Positions 50,764-58,706 of a DNA stretch of 64,000 nt are shown here, one piece after another (within the stretch, counting starts at the first letter, position 1; every line of letters starts with the position of its first letter). The notes under the pieces are model-generated. The model had not been told where the DNA came from. It did not search any database and saw only the letters and a list, made by a program, of their open reading frames with translations. Source of the DNA: Nonomuraea thailandensis (GTDB taxonomy: Bacteria; Actinomycetota; Actinomycetes; Streptosporangiales; Streptosporangiaceae); assembly GCF_024172165.1 (NCBI RefSeq), contig NZ_JAMZEB010000002.1:12421501-12485500 (forward strand). Reading direction: 5' to 3'. The position numbers and the translations under genes were made by a program.

Positions 50764-51525
50764 TCACCTCAGGTCGGCGAGAAGGGCGTCGAGAGCCGCG
50801 CGGAGCGCGTCGGAGTTGGCCTGGTCGAACCAGGTGGTGCGGATGCGCTGGTTGAGCCCGTTCGGGGTCTCGTGGTCGGCTGCGAGCCGGTCCAGGGAAC
50901 GGGACTCGTCGCTCAGGCTCCGGCCGACGCCCTGGAACAGGCCGCGGACGTAGCGGTCCGCGGCGTCGGCGGTCATGCCGTGCCCGGCGGCCCAGGAGGT
51001 GAGCGTGGCGAGGTACCAGTAGTGGGAGGTCAGCGTCGCGGTGAGCGCCGAGAAGACGTTGAAGGCGGCCTCGTCGGGAACGGGAAGCACGCCGCCCAGC
51101 GGCTCGAAGAGCGCGTCCACCACGGGATGCGACGGGCAGGTCACCGTGACGGAGCGGCGCTCGCGGACGGCGGGCAGGGGGATGGCCCGCACCAGCGGCG
51201 CGCCGGTGGCCAGCGCGCGGCGCACGTCGTCGTTCGCGACGCCGCCCATCACGTTAATCACGATCTTGTCGTCGCCCACCCGCAGGCCGGTCAGCGCCTC
51301 GTGCCGGTCCTGGGGGCGTACGGCGATGATCACCACCTCGGAGCGGTCCACCACGTCCTGGTTGCCCGCGCACACCTGGACGCTCCCGTAGCGCTCGGAC
51401 AGCTCCGCGGCCGTGCGGGCGCCGCGGGGCGAGAGGAACACCTCGGGCGCCTTGCCGTCGCCCTCGCACAGCCCGGTCACGATCGCCCGGCCGATCTCGC
51501 CGACCCCCACGACGCCGATGCGCAT
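50764..51525 (-). CDS. Pyrroline-5-carboxylate reductase-like NAD(P)-binding protein
   Basis: A 253-residue protein; ATG 51525 has GGAGG 9 bases upstream. The Rossmann motif GVVGVGEIGRAIVTGL, VVIIAVRPQD and VINVMGGVANDDVRR follow the ProC layout, and the C-terminal dimer domain has HGMTADAADRYVRGLF and a conserved-looking HETPNGLNQ (ProC usually has SPGGTT). The altered C-terminal motif suggests a substrate different from pyrroline-5-carboxylate. It stands alone. Confidence 0.82.
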   Translation of the reverse strand: MRIGVVGVGEIGRAIVTGLCEGDGKAPEVFLSPRGARTAAELSERYGSVQVCAGNQDVVDRSEVVIIAVRPQDRHEALTGLRVGDDKIVINVMGGVANDDVRRALATGAPLVRAIPLPAVRERRSVTVTCPSHPVVDALFEPLGGVLPVPDEAAFNVFSALTATLTSHYWYLATLTSWAAGHGMTADAADRYVRGLFQGVGRSLSDESRSLDRLAADHETPNGLNQRIRTTWFDQANSDALRAALDALLADLR

Positions 51526-51568
51526 CCTCGCCACCTCCACCGTCGAGAGGATAGCGGTGGGCCTCCGC

Positions 51569-53008
51569 TCAGGTGCGGGTGGGGACCTCACCCTTCCTGC
51601 GCGGCCGGTGCCCGGTCACCTCGTGCCCGGCGTCGGGCCGCAGCCGCACCATCAGCAGGGCGCCGGCCAGCGCGACCGCGCCGGACAGCGCGAACGCGAG
51701 GGCGAAGTCGCCCTGGGTGAGCGGGGTCGCGGCCGGGCCGTGCGCGACCTGGAGGACGATCGCGGCGGCGGCCACGCCCAGGGCCATGGAGATCTGCTGC
51801 ATCATGCTGAAGAACGTCGAGGCCGAGGCCCGGTCGGTGGGGCCGATGTCCGCGAACGACAGCGTGTTGATGCCGGTGAACTCGATCGACCGGGTCACCC
51901 CGGCGGCGAAGGCCACCACGGCCACCACGGCGAACCCCGTACGGGCGTCCAGCAGCCCGAACGCCCCGATCGACAGCGCCACCGCCACGCCGTTGCCGAT
52001 CAGCACCGTACGGAACCCGAGCCGCCGCAGCAGCGGCGTGGTGATCGTCTTGACGACCAGGTTGCCCAGGAAGTACACCAGCACGATCTGGCCCGCCTCC
52101 AGCGGCGTCAGCCGCCACGCCTCCTGCAGCATGAGCGGGAGCAGGAACGGCGTCGCGCTGATCGCCAGCCGGATGAGGTTCCCGGCGTGCAGGGTGGAGG
52201 CCGCGAACGTGGGCACCCGCAGCGGCGCCAGGTCGATCAGCGGATGGGCGGCCCGGCGGAACCGCCGGACGGCGGCCACGCCCACCAGCGTGCCGACGGC
52301 GAGCAGGGCGAGGTCCAGGCCCACCGCCGACGGATGCGCCAGCTCCGACAGCCCGTAGATCGTCAGGCTCAGCGCCACGATGATCAGGATCGTTCCCGTG
52401 CGGTCCAGCGGCCTGGGGTCGGGCTCGCGCAGGCCGGGGATGTAGGCCAGCACCAGCGCGGTGCCGATAAGCGCGAGCGGCGCGTTGAGCAGGAAGATCC
52501 ACTGCCAGCCGTACCAGGTGGTCAGGGCGCCGCCGACGACCGGGGCGATGACCGGCGCGATGAGGGCCGGCCAGGTGATCAGCGCCGTGGCCCGCAGGAG
52601 GTCCTCCTTGCCGGCGTTCCTGAGCACGATGATGCGGCCGACCGGCATCATCAGGGCGCCGCCGACGCCCTGGACGACACGGGCCAGGACGAACTGCCAC
52701 AGCTCCGTGCAGGCCGCGCAGCCGACCGAGGCCAGGCCGAACACCACGATCGCGGTCGCGAACACCCGCTTGGCGCCGTACCGGTCGGACAGCCAGCCGC
52801 CGAGCGGGATGAAGGCGGCGCCCGCCACGACGTACGCGGTGATGCCGATGTTCACGCTGACGGCGTCCACGCCGAACGTCCGCGCCATCTGGGGGAGGGA
52901 GGTGTTGATGATCGTGGTGTCGAGGTTCTGCATGAACCACGCGACGGCCACGATCAGGGCGACCCGCCGGGGAGCTCTCTGGAGCGGATCGCGGGGGACG
53001 TGCGGCAT
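51569..53008 (-). CDS. MFS drug exporter of the DHA2 (EmrB/QacA) family
   Basis: A 479-residue transporter with about 14 helices; ATG 53008 follows GGAGAGAAC. Motif A is GWLSDRYGAKRVFATAI and the start MQNLDTTIINTSLPQMARTF is the DHA2 motif D1 (LDxTIVNVALP). VVGGALTTWYGWQWIFLLNAP is motif C. It exports drugs or natural products by proton antiport. The divergent TetR gene at 53151 is the likely local repressor. Confidence 0.92.
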   Translation of the reverse strand: MPHVPRDPLQRAPRRVALIVAVAWFMQNLDTTIINTSLPQMARTFGVDAVSVNIGITAYVVAGAAFIPLGGWLSDRYGAKRVFATAIVVFGLASVGCAACTELWQFVLARVVQGVGGALMMPVGRIIVLRNAGKEDLLRATALITWPALIAPVIAPVVGGALTTWYGWQWIFLLNAPLALIGTALVLAYIPGLREPDPRPLDRTGTILIIVALSLTIYGLSELAHPSAVGLDLALLAVGTLVGVAAVRRFRRAAHPLIDLAPLRVPTFAASTLHAGNLIRLAISATPFLLPLMLQEAWRLTPLEAGQIVLVYFLGNLVVKTITTPLLRRLGFRTVLIGNGVAVALSIGAFGLLDARTGFAVVAVVAFAAGVTRSIEFTGINTLSFADIGPTDRASASTFFSMMQQISMALGVAAAAIVLQVAHGPAATPLTQGDFALAFALSGAVALAGALLMVRLRPDAGHEVTGHRPRRKGEVPTRT

Positions 53009-53150
53009 GTTCTCTCCGGGGGTGCCGGACGCGGTGGGCCCCAGGCCGGTTCGAGGCCCGGCGGCCGGCTCAGGTGCTCGGTGAACATGGTCACACACCG
53101 GCGCCGCGTCGCCTCGCGGCGGGGCGGGGTCACCGCGATAAGGTACGCGG

Positions 53151-53765
53151 ATGAGTCGCAGGGACGAGCGCGACGCGTCCCGCCGGCGTGGCGCCAAGCT
53201 GGAGGACGCGCTCCTCGACGCCGCCTGGGAGGTCCTGCTCGAACACGGATACCACGGCTTCACCTTCGAGGCCGTCGCCGCCCGGGCCGGCACTAGCCGC
53301 CCCGTGCTCTACCGCCGCTGGGCCCACCGCGACGACCTGCTGCTGGCCACGCTCACCAGGTACTGGCGCCCGATCGCGGTGCCCGACACCGGCAGCCTGC
53401 GCGGCGACGCGATCGGCTTCCTGCGCAACGCCGACGCCGACCGCGCGGGCATGATCACGCTGATGAGCGTGCAGCTCGTGGACTACTTCCAGGACACCGG
53501 CACCAGCCTCGGCGAGCTCCGCGACACCCTCCTGCCGCCGGGCCACCCGACCGCCTTCGAGACGATCGTGGCCCGCGCGGTCGAGCGCGGCGAGCTGCCC
53601 GACGTGCCCCGCCGGGCCCGCGTGGTGAACCTGCCGCTGGACCTGCTGCGCCACGACCTGTTCATGACGATGCGCCCGGTGCCGGACGAGGCGATCGCCG
53701 AGATCGTGGACGAGGTGTGGCTGCCGCTGCTGGGAACGCCGCCGACAAATGGTCGCTGCTGGTGA
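53151..53765 (+). CDS. TetR-family regulator
   Basis: A 204-residue regulator with a long basic N-terminal arm (SRRDERDASRRRGAKLED) and HTH FTFEAVAARAGTSRPVLYRRW (residues 38-58), then a TetR C-terminal domain. It is divergent from the MFS exporter, 142 bases apart, and presumably represses it. Its last eight codons run into the HxlR remnant, so its native C-terminus may have been replaced when that region was deleted: the tail TPPTNGRCW is read from the remnant in another frame. Confidence 0.88.
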   Translation: MSRRDERDASRRRGAKLEDALLDAAWEVLLEHGYHGFTFEAVAARAGTSRPVLYRRWAHRDDLLLATLTRYWRPIAVPDTGSLRGDAIGFLRNADADRAGMITLMSVQLVDYFQDTGTSLGELRDTLLPPGHPTAFETIVARAVERGELPDVPRRARVVNLPLDLLRHDLFMTMRPVPDEAIAEIVDEVWLPLLGTPPTNGRCW

Positions 53766-53968
53766 TCGCGCTGCTGGAGCGGCGGACGGTGCATTCGGTG
53801 GTGCCGCCCCGGGTGGAGTGCGAGCTGACCGCGCTCGGCGTCTCGCTGCACGAGGTGATCAGGTCGCCGGTGATCTGGACCGAGGAGCACCGGCGGGGGA
53901 TCTCGGACGCGCGCTCGGCCTACGACGATCGGGCGGAGGAGCAGGAGCTGCTGACCGTCACCCGGTGA
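53741..53968 (+). pseudogene. HxlR-family regulator remnant with the DNA-binding centre deleted
   Basis: The frame (open from GTG 53717) reads DKWSLLVIALLE, the start of the HxlR winged helix, then RRTVHSVVPPRVECELTALGVSLHEVI, which is the C-terminal wing and last helix. In intact HxlR proteins about 35-40 residues with the recognition helix (the RFNEL...ISQRML region) lie between. They are gone, and so is the normal start. The end ISDARSAYDDRAEE is family-like. A non-functional fossil fused to the end of the TetR gene region. Confidence 0.75.
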
Positions 53969-54379
53969 GGCCGAGCCGGCGGGCGCCCCGGGCCATGAGC
54001 CGGGACATCTTCGACGGGAACGAGCCGGGCTCGGGAACGGTGACCGGCCGTACGCGGCCGTTGTGGATGGCGCCGATCTTCCAGCCGGTCTCCGTGCGCA
54101 CCACGACGATGGTCTGCCGCGACAGCCGCCGCCTGGGGAGCGTGGACCGCCACGGCATCAGGACGGAGGCCGTGCCGTGCGCGACGGCCACGTCCGGCGT
54201 GAGGTAGCGGACCGACTCCAGGTCGCCGACCAGGGCCGAGCCGGCCAGGACGCCCCGGAAAAGCTTGTCGTGGTTGTGCTGGTGCCGCGCCCGGCCGCGG
54301 GCGACGGTGCCGTCGTAGGAGACGTAGTCGGAGTCGTCGGTGAACAGCGCTCCGAACGCCTCGGCGTCGGCCTCAACCG
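53958..54379 (-). pseudogene. SgcJ/EcaC-like NTF2-fold gene lacking its 5' end
   Basis: On the minus strand AFGALFTDDSDYVSYDG, HNHDKLFRGVLAGS and TIVVVRTETGWKIGAIHNGR form an NTF2-like (SnoaL-type) domain of the SgcJ/EcaC group, complete to the C-terminus. The first 20-25 residues and the start codon are missing: upstream of about 54370 the sequence becomes the middle of a MarR-type gene on the other strand. The frame remains open but has no sensible start. Confidence 0.7.
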
Positions 54380-54731
54380 CACCGACCTGCGCTGCCTCGA
54401 CGTGGTGCTGGGCGAGGGGCCGGTGGCCGCGGGCCGGATCAGCGCCGCGCTGAAGCTGAGCCCGGCGGCCACCACCACGGTCATCGACCGGCTGGAGCGG
54501 GCGGGCATGGTGTCCCGTTCTTCCGATCCGGGCAACCGCCGCCGGGTCCTGGTCGCCGCGACCGAGGCCGCCCGCTCCGCGGAGGCGGAGATCTTCCTGC
54601 CTGTTGGGCGGGCGGGCGCCGAGGCGCTGCGGGCGTACGGGGCTGACGCGCTGGCGACCGTCCTCGACTTCCTGCGTACGGCCCGCAGGGTCCAGGAGGA
54701 GCAGGCCGCCCGCGTCAGGGCCCTGCCGTGA
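54366..54731 (+). pseudogene. MarR-family regulator lacking its N-terminus
   Basis: From VGLNRTDLRCLDVVLG the frame is a typical MarR winged helix (GRISAALKLSPAATTTVIDRLERAGMVSR, then DPGNRRRVLVAAT) and a C-terminal dimerisation helix. The first 30-40 residues that should precede VGLNRTD are absent; the DNA there belongs to the NTF2-like gene on the opposite strand. A single deletion joining two divergent genes explains both truncations. No start codon with a ribosome binding site is available. Confidence 0.72.
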
Positions 54732-54742
54732 GCCGGAGGGTT

Positions 54743-54775
54743 GAAAACATCGTCTCTTATAGAGACAATGTTTTC
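54743..54775. promoter_or_regulatory. 33-bp palindrome after the MarR remnant
   Basis: GAAAACAT-C-GTCTCT-TAT-AGAGAC-A-ATGTTTTC pairs at 14 of 15 positions around a 3-base centre, in A+T-rich sequence unlike its surroundings. It has no T-run, so it is more likely an operator for the HTH gene at 54856 than a terminator; the MarR-type protein that might have bound such a site is the broken one next door. Confidence 0.5.
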
Positions 54776-54855
54776 GGCGCCTCGGAGGGCGAGGCGCCGG
54801 GCGTGGTACTACTGGAGATCCGCGAAGGAGGCCGGAAGGACGAGCTGGTGCGCCC

Positions 54856-55233
54856 ATGACCGAGCACTATCTCGGTGTCCTCGGCGTGGCCGAGGCCCTG
54901 GGAGTGACCCGGCACGCGGTGCACAAGTGGCGCACGCGCTACCCCGGCGGCTCCGAGCACGCGTTCCCCGAGCCGGACGTCGAGGTGGACGGGGCTCCCG
55001 GCTGGCGGCCCGATCGGGTGCAGGAGATCGTGCGCTGGCGGGAGGGCCTGCCGGGGCGCGGGGCCGGAGGCGGTCGTCCGGTCGCGGCGCGCCAGGAGTA
55101 CCTCAAGGCGGCGATGGCCCGCGGCCTCGACCGGGACGAGGCGCTGCGCGCGCTGGCGACGTTCCAGGAGGAGTTTCCCGAGATGAGCGAGCCTGAGCTG
55201 TGCGCGTGGCTCATCGAGAAGTTCCGCCGCTGA
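54856..55233 (+). CDS. Small HTH DNA-binding protein
   Basis: A 125-residue protein. Its N-terminus LGVLGVAEALGVTRHAVHKWRTRYPGGSEHAFPEPDVEVD (seen in pieces) resembles AlpA/excisionase-type winged helices, where the HTH is followed by a wing with a W-x-x-x residue pattern. The C-terminal half (LKAAMARGLDRDEALRAL, FQEEFPEMSEPELCAWLIEKF) is helical. It is probably a transcription factor or nucleoid-associated protein. No phage or integrase gene accompanies it. Confidence 0.65.
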   Translation: MTEHYLGVLGVAEALGVTRHAVHKWRTRYPGGSEHAFPEPDVEVDGAPGWRPDRVQEIVRWREGLPGRGAGGGRPVAARQEYLKAAMARGLDRDEALRALATFQEEFPEMSEPELCAWLIEKFRR

Positions 55234-55275
55234 CGCCCGCTTGTCTTTCGCATCACGGACAGAAGGCGATGAGGC

Positions 55276-56466
55276 ATGCTCGACAACGGTTCAGAGGTGG
55301 GCGGGGAGACGGCGCCGGGGTTCGAGGCGGTGCGCGAGGCGTTCGCGGCCAACCTGGCCTCGGGAGCGGAGGCCGGCGCGGCGGTCAGCGTCTACCTGCG
55401 CGGACGGAAGGTCGTCGATCTGTGGGGCGGGATCGCGGATCCGCAGACGGGCCGCCCGTGGGAGCGCGACACCCTGCAGATCGTCTACTCCACCACCAAG
55501 GCGGTGACGGCGGCGTGCGCGCTGCTGCTGGCCCAGCGGGGTGAGCTCGACCTCGACGCGCCCGTGGCCCGCTACTGGCCCGAGTTCGCCGCCAACGGCA
55601 AGGAACGGATCCCGGTGCGGTGGCTGCTCACCCACCAGGCCGGCCTGCCCACCCTCGACCGTCCGGTCACCCCGGCCGAGGCGATCGCCTGGCATCCCGT
55701 CGTGGACGCGCTGGCGGCCCAGCGGCCGTTCTGGGAACCGGGGGCGGAGCACGGTTATCACGCGCACACCTACGGGTGGCTCGTCGGCGAGGTGGTCCGC
55801 CGGGTCTGCGGACGCAGCCTCGGCACGTTCCTCGCCGAGGAGATCGCCCGGCCGCTCGGCCTGGACCTGTGGATCGGGCTGCCCGAGCGGGAGCACCACC
55901 GGGTCAGCCGCATCGTCACCGACCCGGGCGGCTTCGACCCCTCCGCCGTCGACCTGGCCGCCGTCCCCGAGCCGATGCGGGACGTGGTGGCCGCCTACGC
56001 CGACCCGTCCTCGTTGACCGTGCGCGCGATGATGGTCGTCCAGCCCGTGCTGGACCACAACGACCCCAGGGAACAGGCCGCCGAGATGCCCGCCACCAAC
56101 GGCGTCTGCACGGCGCGCGCCCTGGCCGCCTTCTACGCCGCCCTCATCGGGGAGGTGAACGGGCACCGCGTCCTCACCCCCGCCACCCTGGCCGCCGCGA
56201 CCGCGGAACAGGTCGCGGGCGTCGACCGCATCCTGCGCGTGCCCGTACGCATCGGCACCGGTTTCGGCCTGCCCACCCCGGACGCGTTCTGGTACTCGCC
56301 CACGGCCTTCGGGTTCGGCGGCCTCGGCGGCTCCCTCGGCTTCGCCGACCCGCGGACCGGGCTCGCGTTCGGCTACGTGATGAACCGGGTCAGGGACGGC
56401 GTCCCGGACACGCGGGCGGCACGCCTGTTCGAGGCCGTCAGGAAGGCGACCCAGGCGCACGCCTGA
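55276..56466 (+). CDS. Cytoplasmic serine hydrolase of the beta-lactamase class C/EstB family
   Basis: A 396-residue protein with no signal peptide. The serine-lysine pair is in VYSTTKAVTAACAL, the catalytic tyrosine region reads EHGYHAHTYGWLVG, and the C-terminal FGFGGLGGSLGFADP replaces the KTG motif, as in EstB-type esterases (HTGxxG or GGxGG). Typical of esterases and transesterases such as LovD-like enzymes rather than lactamases. It stands alone. Confidence 0.9.
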   Translation: MLDNGSEVGGETAPGFEAVREAFAANLASGAEAGAAVSVYLRGRKVVDLWGGIADPQTGRPWERDTLQIVYSTTKAVTAACALLLAQRGELDLDAPVARYWPEFAANGKERIPVRWLLTHQAGLPTLDRPVTPAEAIAWHPVVDALAAQRPFWEPGAEHGYHAHTYGWLVGEVVRRVCGRSLGTFLAEEIARPLGLDLWIGLPEREHHRVSRIVTDPGGFDPSAVDLAAVPEPMRDVVAAYADPSSLTVRAMMVVQPVLDHNDPREQAAEMPATNGVCTARALAAFYAALIGEVNGHRVLTPATLAAATAEQVAGVDRILRVPVRIGTGFGLPTPDAFWYSPTAFGFGGLGGSLGFADPRTGLAFGYVMNRVRDGVPDTRAARLFEAVRKATQAHA

Positions 56467-56519
56467 AGCGCCGTCACCGGGGCGGTGCTGGCGCGCGCCC
56501 GGCGCCGCAGGGCCGCTCG

Positions 56520-57236
56520 TCACCAGCTCCACATCCCGATCCGCGCCCGCACCCCGGGAGAGGCGTGCAGCACGGGCTGCCCCTCGGGAGCGGGCAGTCC
56601 CGCGGCCTGCACCAGGTCCTGGTCCAGGCGCTTCAGGCGGGCATGGTGCAGCGGCCACGGCGGATGCTCCACGCTGGCGGCGGCGAGCCGGCCGGCCACG
56701 AGGCTGAACAGCCGGAACCGGGCGGTCAGGAAGTGCGCCAGCTCGTCGCGCTCGCGCTCCACCAGCGGCACGCCGATCTCCACGTCCACGTCGCACCGCG
56801 CGCCGACCGGCCCGGGCAGGCGCCGGCGGCACCTGTACCGGGTGCGGCCGTTCTCGGCCTCGACCGACATCCCGGACCAGTGATAGGGCAGCCAGTAACC
56901 GCCGCGCCCGCCGAGCGCGGCGGGCAGGAGCCCCGCGTCGAGGGAGAAGAACCAGATCCCGGTACGGCCGCGCGCGTCGCGCACGTACGTCCGCAGGTTC
57001 GTCTCCGGGAACGTGGACAGCCACGGCAGCGCCGGAACGCCGGGCACCCGCACGTCCCGCATGAGGAAGCAGGTGAGCCCCACCCACGCCGCCCCGTCGA
57101 AGGGCTCGACCTGCAGCCGGGCCGGGAGCAGCGCCTGCACCCGCTCCGGCCGGTAGCGCCAGTGGACGAACGTCATGCGCGACCACCGCTGGTACATCAC
57201 GGGCAGGGCGACATGGGGTGACGGTGGGGCGCGCAT
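56520..57236 (-). CDS. DUF2071 (YqjF-like) family protein
   Basis: A 238-residue protein; ATG 57236 has AGGGG upstream. It shows the family pattern MTFVHWRYRPERVQALLP, GAAWVGLTCFLMRDVRVPG, FPETNLRTYVRD and GIWFFSLDAG, matching COG3361/DUF2071. Members have an acetoacetate-decarboxylase-like fold and unknown function. It is divergent from the decarboxylase stub at 57319. Confidence 0.88.
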   Translation of the reverse strand: MRAPPSPHVALPVMYQRWSRMTFVHWRYRPERVQALLPARLQVEPFDGAAWVGLTCFLMRDVRVPGVPALPWLSTFPETNLRTYVRDARGRTGIWFFSLDAGLLPAALGGRGGYWLPYHWSGMSVEAENGRTRYRCRRRLPGPVGARCDVDVEIGVPLVERERDELAHFLTARFRLFSLVAGRLAAASVEHPPWPLHHARLKRLDQDLVQAAGLPAPEGQPVLHASPGVRARIGMWSW

Positions 57237-57318
57237 CCCGCACCCCTGCCCACCGGTGACAGGAGCAATCAGGGGGTTCGTCCGTTTCCGGCACTCGTGA
57301 CGGGTCACGTGCGGGCTC

Positions 57319-57561
57319 ATGGATCATTCTCAGGCGCCGATCTTGCAGGCACTGCAGGCCCATCACGACAGCGGGCAGCTGCCCTTCACCCCGCCGGGCC
57401 ACAAGCAGGCGCGGGGGGCCGACCCGCGGGTCACCGAGGTGCTGGGCGGGGCGGTGTTCCGCTCCGACGTGCTCTCGGTGGGCGGCCTGGACGACCGGTC
57501 CAGCTCGGGCGGGTTCCTGCAGCAGGCGGAGGGCCCCAAGGCCGACGCCGTGGGGGCGTGA
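57319..57561 (+). pseudogene. N-terminal stub of an Orn/Lys/Arg decarboxylase-type gene
   Basis: The 80 codons start MDHSQAPILQALQAHHDSG and continue LPFTPPGHKQARGADPRVTEVLG, VFRSDVLSVGGLDD, clearly the beginning of a PLP-dependent Orn/Lys/Arg decarboxylase of about 480 residues. After QQAEGPKADAVGA the frame stops at 57561, before the PLP-binding part, and the Ppx gene follows on the other strand 8 bases later. A deletion removed the rest, including part of the QAERLMADAVGA helix region. Confidence 0.75.
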
Positions 57562-57568
57562 TCTCCGG

Positions 57569-58546
57569 TCAGGCGCTCTCGCCCTGGATCGCGTACAGAT
57601 GCCGGGCGTGCCCCGCCGAGTGGTGCAGCCGGTCCAGCAGGATGCCCTCGCGCAGCGCCCAGGGGCAGATGCGCACCACCGCCAGGTTCAGGGCGGCCAT
57701 GGTGGCTTCGGCGACGATGGCGCCGGCGAGGATCTGGCGGGCGCGGGCGGCCGAGACGCCGGGGAGCTGCGCGCGCTCCGTCGGCGTCCTGGCGGCCAGG
57801 AGCTCGATGGCCCCGCCCAGGTCGACCCGGTGGAGCTCGCGGACGATGTGGGGCCCCGCCTTCGCCTTCGGCGCCCCGCACAGCCGGGCGAGCTGGGCGA
57901 ACGTTCTGGACGTCGCGACCGCGGTGGCCTGTCCGATGCGGTGCCTGGCGGAGATGTCGCCGACGCCCCTGGCGAGCACCGATTCCACGTGCGCGCGCAG
58001 CCGCTTGCGGTGCTTGCGCTTCACCCGCTCGGGGTCGGGCAGGTGGTGGCGGGTGAGGCGGCCGGCGCCCAGGGGCAGGGAGAGCGCCAGGTCGGGGTTC
58101 TCGCCGCTGCCGTAGGCGAGCTCCATGGAGCCGCCGCCGATGTCGGCCAGCAGGATCGGCCCCGCGGACCAGCCGAACCAGTGCCGTGCCGCCAGGAAGG
58201 TCAGCCTCGCCTCCTGCTCGGCGTCCAGGTAACCGACCCGGACCCCCGAGGTGGCCCGGATCTCCGTCAGGATCGCGTCGCGGTTGGCGGCGTCACGCAC
58301 CACGGCGGTGGCGTACGGCACCAGCTCGTGCACCCGGTGCTGGGCCGCGACGGCGGCGGCCTCCCTGACGGCCTCCGTCAGCCGGTCGATGCCCGCGCGC
58401 CCGATGACCCCGTCCCTGCTGATCGCCTCGGCCAGGCGGATCTGGCGTTTCAGCGTGGCCACCGGTTGCGGCGGATAACCGGCCGTGAGGTCGGCGATAC
58501 GCAGATGGGCCGCATGGGAACCGATGTCGAGAACGCCGAGTCGCAT
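57569..58546 (-). CDS. Ppx/GppA exopolyphosphatase/guanosine pentaphosphatase family protein
   Basis: A 325-residue actin-fold phosphatase starting MRLGVLDIGSHAAHL, where the phosphate-1 motif is slightly altered (DIGSHAAHL rather than DIGTNSVRL). Motif ILLADIGGGSMELAYG is the second phosphate loop. It hydrolyses terminal phosphates of polyphosphate or pppGpp. The His in place of Asn next to the first loop is common in one of the two actinomycete Ppx paralogues, as I recall. It is followed by clpX on the same strand (160 bases upstream). Confidence 0.9.
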   Translation of the reverse strand: MRLGVLDIGSHAAHLRIADLTAGYPPQPVATLKRQIRLAEAISRDGVIGRAGIDRLTEAVREAAAVAAQHRVHELVPYATAVVRDAANRDAILTEIRATSGVRVGYLDAEQEARLTFLAARHWFGWSAGPILLADIGGGSMELAYGSGENPDLALSLPLGAGRLTRHHLPDPERVKRKHRKRLRAHVESVLARGVGDISARHRIGQATAVATSRTFAQLARLCGAPKAKAGPHIVRELHRVDLGGAIELLAARTPTERAQLPGVSAARARQILAGAIVAEATMAALNLAVVRICPWALREGILLDRLHHSAGHARHLYAIQGESA

Positions 58547-58706
58547 GGTCAGGCGAATACCCGGCATTGACGCGAACAATCTTCGCGAGCCCCGCCGGAA
58601 CGGCTTTCACTCGATTACGGCGTATTCACGCGTCGTCGGCAATGGCGTTGGTCGAGATGTTCCGGCACGTTATTGCCGGTGTAAGAGCGCTCAGTAATTC
58701 CCGCGC

